This document shows, piece after piece, positions 34,604 through 42,411 of a stretch of DNA of 64,000 bases. Numbering within the stretch: position 1 is the first letter of the stretch; every line of letters begins with the position of its first letter. A program made the position numbers and the translations under genes. The DNA comes from DASUBN01 sp035691665. GTDB taxonomy: Bacteria; Pseudomonadota; Gammaproteobacteria; Natronospirales; REEB76. Location of the stretch: positions 27,587 through 91,586 of the forward strand of contig DASSIS010000007.1 of NCBI GenBank assembly GCA_035691665.1, in the 5' to 3' direction. A model generated the notes under the pieces. The model searched no databases. It saw nothing but the letters and a program-made list of their open reading frames with translations, and was not told the origin of the DNA.

Positions 34604-35890
34604 ATGGGCGACAACATCCTCTCGCTCCGGCCCAACCGGTCGCTGCTGCTGCGTTACCTCGAGTCGCACCTCGAGCAGACGCACCGCGACGACGAGCAAC
34701 TGGCCTTGCTCATGATCCAGATCCAGCGCGGTGCTGAGCTCTCCACCCTGTTCACCGCCCAATCCACCGAAGCCCTGTTGGAGCAGTTCGCTGCCCGCCT
34801 CGAAGGGGTCTGCCGCAAGCAGGATCGCATCGCGCGCACCAGCAACACCGCCTTCGCCATGTACCTGCCGGGCATCCTCAACGAAGGCCATGCCATGCTC
34901 GCGGCCAACAAGGTCATGCTCTCGCTGGCGCAGCCGTTCGCCGCCGAGGGCCGTAGCTTGCAGGCAGAGGTGAAGATCGGCATCGCGCTCTTCCCCGATC
35001 ACGCCGCGAAAGCCGAGACCCTGGTGCAATGCGCCGAATCCGCGCTCGGCGCAGCCAAGGCCGGCAAGCTTCCTTATACCGTCTATTCCGGCGGCTCCCT
35101 CGACCGTATAGGGGAGTCCTGGGACATGGAGGGCGCCATCGACGCCGGGCTCAAGAACGGCGAGTTCGAGGTCCACTACCAGCCGAAGATAGATCTGCGC
35201 AATCGGCGCCTGGCCGGTGCCGAGGCGCTGGTGCGCTGGCGTCATCCCGAGCGCGGTCTCATACCGCCGGACGACTTCCTGCCGGTCGCCTCACGCACCG
35301 GCAAGCTCGCCTCGCTCACCTGGTCCGTGATCAACATGGCCTTGGAGAATGCCTCCCGCTGGCCCCGAGCTGCCGGGCCGCTCACCGTCGCGGTCAACAT
35401 AGACCCGGCACTGCTCGACGAGGCCCTGGTGGGCCGGATCGCCGACGCCCTCGCCCTGTGGGGCACGCCGTCGGGAGCGTTCATCCTCGAAATCACCGAG
35501 ACCGGCGTGATGCAGCAGCCCGAGCGGGGCTTCGCCACCCTCAAGCGGTTGCGCGACCGGGGCGTGCGCATCTGCGTGGACGACTTCGGCACCGGTTATT
35601 CCTCCCTGAGCAACTTCCGCCATATCCCGGCGAATGCGCTCAAGATCGACCGTAGCTTCGTCACCCGGCTGCTCACCGACGAATTCGACGCGCGCATCGT
35701 GCGCAGCATCATCGGCCTGGCCAGGGCCTTCGACCTCGAGGCTGCCGCCGCCGGCGCCGAGAACTTCTCCATCCTCGGCAAGCTCGCGGCCCTGGGCTGC
35801 GACTACGCCCAGGGATACTGCGTCAGCCCGCCGCTCCCCACCGACGCCTTCGCGGCGCTGGCCGTGGAATACGAACCCGTAGTGTTCTGA
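34604..35890 (+). CDS. Degenerate GGDEF-EAL protein
   Basis: A 428-residue protein. The GGDEF-fold half (about 1-165) has no cyclase motif (RTSNTAF at that site). The EAL half keeps EALVR (207-211), EITETG and DDFGTGYSS, but the usual AEGVE motif reads AAGAE. This replaces the first glutamate, a residue required for metal-assisted hydrolysis in studied EAL enzymes. It may therefore bind c-di-GMP rather than degrade it. It begins 18 bases after the HD-GYP gene. Confidence 0.88.
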   Translation: MGDNILSLRPNRSLLLRYLESHLEQTHRDDEQLALLMIQIQRGAELSTLFTAQSTEALLEQFAARLEGVCRKQDRIARTSNTAFAMYLPGILNEGHAMLAANKVMLSLAQPFAAEGRSLQAEVKIGIALFPDHAAKAETLVQCAESALGAAKAGKLPYTVYSGGSLDRIGESWDMEGAIDAGLKNGEFEVHYQPKIDLRNRRLAGAEALVRWRHPERGLIPPDDFLPVASRTGKLASLTWSVINMALENASRWPRAAGPLTVAVNIDPALLDEALVGRIADALALWGTPSGAFILEITETGVMQQPERGFATLKRLRDRGVRICVDDFGTGYSSLSNFRHIPANALKIDRSFVTRLLTDEFDARIVRSIIGLARAFDLEAAAAGAENFSILGKLAALGCDYAQGYCVSPPLPTDAFAALAVEYEPVVF

Positions 35891-35919
35891 ACCCGCCCCG
35901 AAACCCATAGGAGCCGATC

Positions 35920-36273
35920 GTGGAAAAAGGCCGGTTGTTCGTACATGACATCGACAGCGCCGTCTGCGCGTTCTGTCCCTACGGCACCGAGTTCGCCCGC
36001 GGCGACCATATCCTCATCTACGACGAGAAGACCGTGTTCGGCCGCCAGACCCGCGAGCGTCCGGTGGTGGTCACGGCCGTGAAGCTGTTCCGTTCCACCG
36101 GGCGCCAGATCACCCTCGAACTCATGATGATCTCCGACGCCGAAGCCGCGCAGATAGCTGAAGACAGCGACCTCACCGTGGACATCCTGCTCGCCCACCG
36201 CGCCGGCGTCGGCAACTTCGACCCTAAGCGCCCGCCCGTGGTCGTGTACTTCGCGCCCGATGGAGCGGACTGA
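35920..36273 (+). CDS. CxFCPYG-motif protein, paralogue 1
   Basis: A 117-residue protein of a family I do not recognise, clearly paralogous to the one at 54283. Shared blocks: C-x-FCPYG-x-E, GD, DEKT, RER, VTAVK-x-FRSTGR, IAEDS and RPPVVVYF. The C-x-x-C could bind zinc or be redox-active. It starts at GTG with TAGGAG upstream and is the third gene of the HD-GYP/EAL operon, followed by a terminator, so a link to c-di-GMP signalling is suggested by context only. Confidence 0.65.
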   Translation: MEKGRLFVHDIDSAVCAFCPYGTEFARGDHILIYDEKTVFGRQTRERPVVVTAVKLFRSTGRQITLELMMISDAEAAQIAEDSDLTVDILLAHRAGVGNFDPKRPPVVVYFAPDGAD

Positions 36274-36284
36274 GCATCCACCCC

Positions 36285-36312
36285 AAAAAACCCCGCGTGG
36301 AGCGGGGTTTTT
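36285..36312 (+). terminator. Terminator of the HD-GYP operon
   Basis: AAAAACCCCGC / GCGGGGTTTTT with a 5-base loop. The flanking A and T tracts allow bidirectional use. Confidence 0.9.
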
Positions 36313-36450
36313 ACGGGTCTGTGCCAGAGCGCTTCTGTCTATAGGGTAAATACCCCGGCCGGATTAGTGTCTTCACCCAATAGATTGTGTACAAAACAAT
36401 ACGGAGAATTATGGCATCCCGATGTCAGGGGTATTACCGGTTTCATCCTG

Positions 36451-37131
36451 ATGCCTTCCGCAGATTCCGTCTTCGAAGAAGTCCCCAATTCCAAGCGCGG
36501 TGTGGCACTGGCGGGCAGCCGTCAGCTCGGCGTAAACCAACAGATCCTCGAGGTGGCCAAGCACCTCTTCGCCCGTTACGGATACGAAGGCACGAGCCTG
36601 GCCGCCATCGCCCATGGCGCCGGTATCACCCTTGAGGAATTGTCGGATCATTTCTCCGACAAGCTCGGCATCCTCACGGCGATCTTCGAAGAAGGTTGGG
36701 CGGGCATCAACGAGCGTCTTCAGGACATCGTCATCAACTCCCTCAACGCCCGCGAAGCGACGCTCTCCATGATGGCCGTCATGATGCGCATCCTGGACCG
36801 GGATGGGGACCTGGCGCGGCTGCTCCTGTTCGAGTCCCGCCGACCACATCCAGGGACCGGCGAGATCATGCTCTCCCAGGGCTATCGCTGGTTCGCCCGG
36901 CTCTGCGTGGAGTTGGCCGTCCGCGGCCAGAAAGACGGCAGCTTCCGCGCCTCCTTCAACCCACGTGCCATCGCCTCCATGGTCTCCGGTGCCCTGGAAG
37001 GCCTCATGCGCGACCGCTGTCTCGCCGAGGAGCAGGGCCACACCATGCCGCTCAACGGCGCCGAACTCATGACCGCCTTCGACGCCCTGGTCACCTACTT
37101 GGGTCCGGAGCGGTACCACGCGAAGTCCTGA
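36451..37131 (+). CDS. TetR-family transcriptional regulator
   Basis: 226 residues from the ATG at 36451; an in-frame GTG at 36367 would add 28 residues and neither start has a clear ribosome-binding site. The HTH region (QQILEVAKHLFARYGYEGTS then LAAIAHGAGITLEELSDHF) is a standard TetR N-terminus, and the C-terminal ligand domain is helical. The effector molecule and target operon are unknown; no palindromic operator stands out nearby. Confidence 0.85.
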   Translation: MPSADSVFEEVPNSKRGVALAGSRQLGVNQQILEVAKHLFARYGYEGTSLAAIAHGAGITLEELSDHFSDKLGILTAIFEEGWAGINERLQDIVINSLNAREATLSMMAVMMRILDRDGDLARLLLFESRRPHPGTGEIMLSQGYRWFARLCVELAVRGQKDGSFRASFNPRAIASMVSGALEGLMRDRCLAEEQGHTMPLNGAELMTAFDALVTYLGPERYHAKS

Positions 37132-37173
37132 CGCCCGATCGAACCGTGACGCCGGGTCCATACCATTCGTGTG

Positions 37174-37200
37174 AAAAAAAGCCCCGCGCTTAGCGGGGCT
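37174..37200 (-). terminator. Terminator downstream of the sensor-kinase gene
   Basis: AGCCCCGC / GCGGGGCT with a 5-base loop, followed on the minus strand by TTTTTTT. It lies about 140 bases past the kinase stop. Confidence 0.8.
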
Positions 37201-37339
37201 CAACATGGGGTATCTCCGGAACCCACTCAACATAGGTTCACTTGAAGCATAGCCCGCGTCAGGAAGAAGTGGGCCTGTCACACGATTACATTTTGTATAC
37301 GTCATTCAGCGTATACGTTACTTGGCGTTACAGATCCCG

Positions 37340-40150
37340 TCAGCCCTCATCCAGGTCGGTGTCTTCGGAAACCTCATACAAGGGCACCGTCATGCGCACC
37401 GTAGTCCCCGCGCCGGGTATGGATCCGATGCTGAACTCGCCGCCCACGAGCCGGGCGCGTTCCTCCATGGCCAGGATCCCGAGGCTGGCGCCGTCGTTCG
37501 CCCGGGTACGCGCCGCCGCCACGTCGAATCCGCGGCCGTCGTCCTGCACGATGAGCTCCAGCCCCATACCCGCCATGGCGAGATAGATGCTGAGGTTCTT
37601 CGCCTGCCCGTGGCGCAGCGCGTTGGTCGCCGCACCCTGGATCACGCGGAAGCAGGCGCTCTCCACGTCCGCCGAGAGGCGTCCGAGCCCGGCCGGCGCA
37701 TCGACCTCGACCTGTAGGCCCGCGGGCTTCAGTCGCTCCCGGGAATACCAGTTCACCGCCGCCGTGAGCCCCAGGTCGTCCAGCACCGAGGGCCGCAGGT
37801 CCAGGGACATGTCCCGCGCCTGTTTGAGCAGCACCGTCACGATGTCACGGCTTTCCTGCGAGAGGTGCCGCGAATCCTCCGGCAGTTTGTCCTCCATGCC
37901 CTTGAGCTGCATCTGCAGGGCGGTGAGCGCCGAGCCCACCTCGTCGTGCAGCTCGCGCGCGATCCCGCGCCGTTCCTGCTCCTGCGCCGTCAGGAGGCGG
38001 CGGGAGAGCTCGCGGGCTTCGTGGATGTAGCGGCGCTCGCGTGCCTCTGCCGCCCGGCGCTCACTGATGTCGATGGCCACGCCGGCGACACAGAGCCGGC
38101 CCTGCCACCTGAAGCGGCGGGCGTTGAAGTGATAGGGTGCGCCGCGCCCGTCGGGCATCTTGAGATCCATCTCCGCGTCCGCCTCGCCTTGGGCGAACGT
38201 ACGGCGCATGAATTCCAGGGCCTCGTCCCGGCAGGCTGCGGTGACGAATCCGGCCTGTTCCATGACCCCAAGCTCGTCGGGGCCCAAGCCCGTCACCTGC
38301 TCCAGGCGTTCGTTCCAGCGCATCAGCCGGCCCTGGTCATCGTGCACGTAGAAGATGCCCGGCAGGCTGTTCATGGCATGCGCTATGAACTTGCGCTCAT
38401 CGTCCAGGCGCCGTTCGGCGGCGATGCGCGCGCTGATGTCGCGCACCATCACCTGGGTACGCCCGCTGGCGAGATGCTTCGCAGTGGTCTCCACCGGCAC
38501 ATAGGAGCCGTCGTGGCGCTTCAGCCGGATGGCGAGCAAGGCGGGTGATCCGCCGTTCTCGTCTTGCAGCTCCCGGTCCATCGCGATCCGCGACGCATCC
38601 AGGTTCGCGATATCGTGGATGGACATGCCGAGCAGCTCGTCGCGCTTGCGACCCAGCATCCGGCATAAAGCCGTGTTCACGAACACCAGGCATCCGTCTG
38701 CGTCCCGCTGGTAGATGCCGTCGCGGGAGCCTTCCACCAGCTCCAGGTATTGCTGGCGGCTCTCGCGCAGCGTCTCGTGCGCGAGCTTGTGGTCGTTGAT
38801 GTCGGTGCAGGTCCCGATCCATTCGCGGATCGAGCCGTCCTGTTCCAAGACCGGCTCGCCGTGCACCGAGAACCAGCGGTAGCTTCCATCCTGCATGCGC
38901 GAGCGGCCTTCCACCGTGTAGGCCACGCGGTTATCGCTGGCGTAGCGCCAGGCCGCCAACACCGGTTCCCGGTCATCCGGGTGCACCACGCTCAGCCAGC
39001 GGAAGCCCAGGGCCGCGGCCTGATCGAGCCCGGTGACCTCCTTGAAACCCTTCGAAGCCGAGAGCGTCACGCCCCGGGCGTCCGTCACCCACACGATGTT
39101 CGAAGTCGCCTCCACCAGCGTGCGGAAACGTTCCTCGCTCAAGTGCAGGGCCACCTCCGCCTCGCGGCGTTCCGCCTCACGCACGAAGCTCCCCAGCGCG
39201 TGCGAGAGCCCCGCCGCCATGTCCGCCAGGGTCGGCAGGAGTTCGTCTGTGAAGTAACCGGGGTCGCTCGCATACAGGTTGAGCGTGCCGACCACTTCGC
39301 CCGCTTCCCGCAGCGGGAATACTGCGAGCGCCTTTATCCCGGCGCGGCGCGCATAGTCATGCCAGGGCGCGGTCGCCGCGCTCTCCAGGTAGTCGTTGCA
39401 GACCTGCGGCTCGCCGGTCCGGGCCGCCGTGCCGGTGGGGCCGCGCCCCTCGGGATCCGAGGCGTCGATGCTGATGGTCAGATGGTCCGCGTAACCGGAA
39501 GCCTCGCCGTGGCGCGCCGCGAGGTGGAGCCTCCGGTCGGCGCGATTGAGAAGATAGATGGCGGCGAAGCGCAGCTTGCCGCGCTGCACCGCGATCCGGC
39601 ACACGTCCTCGAAGAGCTCCTCCCGGCTTCCGGCGCCGATGACCGCCTTGCCGGTCTCCGAGAGGGCGGCATAGAGATCCCGCTGGCGCGCCAACGCCTC
39701 CTGTGCCCGCACCCGTTCGGTGATATCGCGCACCGTCACCAGCAGGCGGCCGTCCTCGAGGCGGCGGGCCGAGGTCTCCACCGGCACCCAATGTCCATCC
39801 CGGTGCCGGAAGCGCCAATTCATCAGCGCCGGGATCTCGCCGCCCTCGTCCGCCCTGCGCCTCACTTGGGCGGCGTCGCCGTCGTCCGGGTCGCAGATGT
39901 CGTCGATGGTGAGCTGCAAGAGCTCCCCGGCCTCATAGCCGAGCATCCTGCAGAAGCTGGGGTTCACGAACAGGAAGCGGCGGCTCTCGTCGCGCTGGTA
40001 GATCCCGTCACGGGATTCGTCCACCAGTTCCTGGTATTGGCGGCGGCTCTCTTCCAGGGCCCGCTCCGCAAACACGCGCACCTCGTAGTACGGCGCCGCC
40101 GTCACCTGGTGGGTATCCCGGTCGCTGCCTGTCCTTGCAGTCTTGCTCAT
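37340..40150 (-). CDS. Multi-PAS/GAF histidine kinase (NarX/NreB-type HisKA_3)
   Basis: A 936-residue soluble sensor kinase. Order: PAS (about 30-150), GAF (about 165-315), three PAS/PAC units (about 335-455, 460-580 and 590-710), a HisKA_3 dimerisation domain with ARELHDEVGSAL (phospho-His near residue 730), and HATPase_c (about 820-930, with DDGRGFD and GLG-like SLGILAMEERA). No membrane segment is seen, so it senses cytoplasmic or diffusible signals (redox, gas or light are possible). The receiver gene lies 45 bases upstream and is its likely partner. Confidence 0.9.
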   Translation of the reverse strand: MSKTARTGSDRDTHQVTAAPYYEVRVFAERALEESRRQYQELVDESRDGIYQRDESRRFLFVNPSFCRMLGYEAGELLQLTIDDICDPDDGDAAQVRRRADEGGEIPALMNWRFRHRDGHWVPVETSARRLEDGRLLVTVRDITERVRAQEALARQRDLYAALSETGKAVIGAGSREELFEDVCRIAVQRGKLRFAAIYLLNRADRRLHLAARHGEASGYADHLTISIDASDPEGRGPTGTAARTGEPQVCNDYLESAATAPWHDYARRAGIKALAVFPLREAGEVVGTLNLYASDPGYFTDELLPTLADMAAGLSHALGSFVREAERREAEVALHLSEERFRTLVEATSNIVWVTDARGVTLSASKGFKEVTGLDQAAALGFRWLSVVHPDDREPVLAAWRYASDNRVAYTVEGRSRMQDGSYRWFSVHGEPVLEQDGSIREWIGTCTDINDHKLAHETLRESRQQYLELVEGSRDGIYQRDADGCLVFVNTALCRMLGRKRDELLGMSIHDIANLDASRIAMDRELQDENGGSPALLAIRLKRHDGSYVPVETTAKHLASGRTQVMVRDISARIAAERRLDDERKFIAHAMNSLPGIFYVHDDQGRLMRWNERLEQVTGLGPDELGVMEQAGFVTAACRDEALEFMRRTFAQGEADAEMDLKMPDGRGAPYHFNARRFRWQGRLCVAGVAIDISERRAAEARERRYIHEARELSRRLLTAQEQERRGIARELHDEVGSALTALQMQLKGMEDKLPEDSRHLSQESRDIVTVLLKQARDMSLDLRPSVLDDLGLTAAVNWYSRERLKPAGLQVEVDAPAGLGRLSADVESACFRVIQGAATNALRHGQAKNLSIYLAMAGMGLELIVQDDGRGFDVAAARTRANDGASLGILAMEERARLVGGEFSIGSIPGAGTTVRMTVPLYEVSEDTDLDEG

Positions 40151-40195
40151 GCCTGCCTCGTGTCCTTGGGCTCCGTCTTTCCGGTTCGCGCCGTG

Positions 40196-40624
40196 TCATG
40201 CCGCCGGGAGCGGGTTCCGGTCCGGCGAGGAGGAGCGGGGGGCGTGCTCCTTCTCGCCGGCCGGTTCCGCCCGGAGTCGTCTCAACACCGGCACCAGTTG
40301 CTGGTCGAGATCGCTTTTCACGAGGTAGGCATCCGCTCCCGCCCCGTGGGCCATCTCCCGGTATTCAGGTCCGTCGTTGAACGACATCATCAGCACGTAG
40401 GGCGCCCAGGCCCGTTCCTTCAGGCGTCGCGTCACCGCCGCGCCGTTGAGGTCCGGCATCGATAGGTCCGTCAGCACCACGTCCGGCCGCAGTTCTGCCG
40501 CGAAGCTGAGGCCCTCGAGGCCGCCGAGCGCAGGACACACCGCCTCGATCTCCGGGATGAGCATGAGCATCCCGGTCAGGGTGGCGAGGAAACCAGGCTG
40601 GTCGTCGATGATGAGTACGCGCAT
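40196..40624 (-). CDS. Single-domain response regulator (REC only)
   Basis: 142 residues. A CheY-like receiver with phospho-acceptor Asp53 (LTDLSMPDL), the acidic pair DD near residue 7, and the conserved Lys near 100 (LVKSDL). A Pro/charged tail of about 25 residues follows and no output domain is present. The start at 40624 is preferred over an ATG nine codons upstream because GAGG precedes it. It is cotranscribed with the large kinase; NarL-type kinases usually pair with DNA-binding regulators, so a lone receiver is unusual. Confidence 0.85.
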   Translation of the reverse strand: MRVLIIDDQPGFLATLTGMLMLIPEIEAVCPALGGLEGLSFAAELRPDVVLTDLSMPDLNGAAVTRRLKERAWAPYVLMMSFNDGPEYREMAHGAGADAYLVKSDLDQQLVPVLRRLRAEPAGEKEHAPRSSSPDRNPLPAA

Positions 40625-41051
40625 TCCGTGCCTCGTGTCAGTTGTGGTCATGTCGTGGGGATGACATGACCTGTGATTAGTGGGAGTCCCTTCCCTTGCC
40701 GCAATCCCTTTCTCGCGGGGAGCAGTGTGCTACTCGGTATGCGCGCGGCCCATTGGGGATTCCCTGATTTCGCATCAGGGTTTCCCTGATATTTTTAGGG
40801 ACTGTAATCCCAAAAATTGTCGGGACGCCGACACGAAATCCTCCCGCGCGCCACGGCTGATGCAGGGTGTGCTGTCGTTGGTCCGCTGATTTCGACTGGG
40901 TAACGAGAACTTCAGGTCCGGCGTTCGGCGCGCTGCCGTCGGGATACCCGCCCGCTGCTATCCCTTGAATTGCGGGCGCGCCATATATGGCGCGCGGGCG
41001 GGCATGGAAGCCCGCACTGGACATCGCTACATGGATGTATAGAACCAAGAG
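40625..41051. other. Intergenic region without a convincing gene
   Basis: About 430 bases with no credible coding sequence. It holds small palindromes (CCCTGAT/ATCAGGG at 40762-40780, and the perfect 20-mer GCGCGCCATATATGGCGCGC at 40976-40995) and would contain the promoter of the receiver-kinase operon. Confidence 0.5.
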
Positions 41052-41106
41052 TTACTGGTTTAGAACACCCGTCTGTGCCCTCGCCTTCTCCGCCTGTGCG
41101 CCCTTT
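41052..41106 (-). pseudogene. Duplicated 3' end of the portal gene
   Basis: Decodes to KGAQAEKARAQTGVLNQ and a stop. The intact portal at 42412 ends KGAQAEKARAQTQGAVQA. About 35 bases match with four differences. The two inserted genes 41115-42189 lie between the copies. Confidence 0.85.
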
Positions 41107-41114
41107 TCACGGTC

Positions 41115-41597
41115 TCACGATTTATCTTCCCCGCCGGCTATTTTCCGCGCGTTGAGCATGGCGGTGATCCCGGCCATGTCCTGGTCCGAGACCTTGAGCG
41201 AACCGATGATGATCCGGTCCCAGCTCTCCACGTGCTCGTTCAGCGCCACACCTTGCTTGAAGCTGACGATGATCGAGTCCCCGAACAGCTTGCGGTTGAC
41301 CGCCACCCCGTCCACCGCCTCCCAACGGATCTCTCCGAGCCGGTCGGATGAGGCGTAGTCGCCGATGCCCGCCTCGGAGAATTCGAGCCGGTCCCGGCGG
41401 ATGAAACGCGCGAAGAGATCGTAGACGCCTGCGATGACCGCGATGGGCAGCGCCAGCATCCCGCTGCCCTGCCTGTACCTGTAAGTGTGGACAAATGCGC
41501 CGGTGAGGTACTGGTGCCATTCGTAGAGCCCGATGGCCAGCATGAACGGCATCAAGTACCAGATGACCAGTGCTCTCCTCAGGACTATCGTCTGCAC
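41115..41597 (-). CDS. Membrane protein with PH-like domain
   Basis: 160 residues from GTG at 41597 (GGGAG nine bases upstream). Two hydrophobic segments in the first 75 residues, then a beta-rich region (RLEFSEAGIGDYASSDRLGE, then IRWEAVDGVAVNRKL) resembling bacterial PH-like domains. It follows a DUF3592-like gene by 13 bases. This two-gene unit is inserted after the phage portal gene and ends ten bases before a duplicated portal 3' end. Confidence 0.6.
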   Translation of the reverse strand: MQTIVLRRALVIWYLMPFMLAIGLYEWHQYLTGAFVHTYRYRQGSGMLALPIAVIAGVYDLFARFIRRDRLEFSEAGIGDYASSDRLGEIRWEAVDGVAVNRKLFGDSIIVSFKQGVALNEHVESWDRIIIGSLKVSDQDMAGITAMLNARKIAGGEDKS

Positions 41598-41610
41598 GGG
41601 ATAGCTCTCC

Positions 41611-42189
41611 CTAGAAGCAAGTGGAGAACAACCCCGCCGCGAACGGAAGATAGACCAGGAAGCCCACCGCCGCACCGTAGGCCCAGGTCATGGGAGCCGG
41701 TATCCCCGTCTGCACCAACAGCAGGAAACCACCACCCACCACCATGGCGACGCAAGCCTTCAACACCGCCGATGATACCGGCACCGCCGCCAACACCGCC
41801 TGGTGCGGTGCCTCCGGATTCACCAGCACAGCGATGGGTTTCTTGTTCTTGTAAGCGTCCTCAAGCCCCGGATAGAGGTCCCGGTATTCCGCCGCCCATA
41901 GCCGCGGCGGCAGGTCTATCACGCTGACGTACTTGCCCTTGAACTGCGCCTGGCCGTAGGCGTAGCTGTATTCGGTCTCGAGGTTGGTACCGGTGTAGGA
42001 CTTGTATCCACGGCCGTAGATGTAAGTCTTGTATTCGTTGAGATATTGGATCTGCCCTTCCACGTGGCGCCATCCCTTGACGCTCATGCCCTTGATGAGC
42101 AGCGTGAATAAGCTGTGTATCCCGAGCAGCGTCACTAGGCTCCCCAACCCGATAGCGAAGATGTTGTCGTAATCCAACCCATGCCCCAT
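41611..42189 (-). CDS. DUF3592-like membrane protein
   Basis: 192 residues. An N-terminal membrane segment (about 10-32), an extracytoplasmic beta-rich domain with the DUF3592 pattern (GWRHVEGQI, YSYAYGQAQFKGKYV, IAVLVNPEAPHQAVL) and two C-terminal membrane segments. The function of DUF3592 proteins is unknown. It is the first gene of the two-gene cargo unit downstream of portal. Confidence 0.7.
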   Translation of the reverse strand: MGHGLDYDNIFAIGLGSLVTLLGIHSLFTLLIKGMSVKGWRHVEGQIQYLNEYKTYIYGRGYKSYTGTNLETEYSYAYGQAQFKGKYVSVIDLPPRLWAAEYRDLYPGLEDAYKNKKPIAVLVNPEAPHQAVLAAVPVSSAVLKACVAMVVGGGFLLLVQTGIPAPMTWAYGAAVGFLVYLPFAAGLFSTCF

Positions 42190-42411
42190 GGTTCACCTTC
42201 CTCTGGTCATGATTCGTTAGATGAGGTCGTCTCCGTGAGACTCAAGGCCCCGCGTCAGATACCGTTGAAGATGAGCAACGCCGTCCAGCCGTCCCGCGGC
42301 CGGAACGCGCATCTCCGCTGCAGATGCGGCGGGCGCGATAAAGCGACACATCTATGACCCCCTCTTCATGGTCTTATCGGCTCCGGCCGTCCGGGCGCAG
42401 CTTTCGGCTCA

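Noticed and set aside
33293..35245. 650-codon minus-strand open frame
   Set aside because: Antisense of the HD-GYP and EAL genes, whose domains are unmistakable.
38750..40465. 571-codon plus-strand open frame
   Set aside because: Antisense of the sensor kinase and receiver.
40677..41048. Minus-strand open frame of 123 codons
   Set aside because: No ribosome-binding site, unusual composition, and the region is full of palindromes; treated as intergenic.
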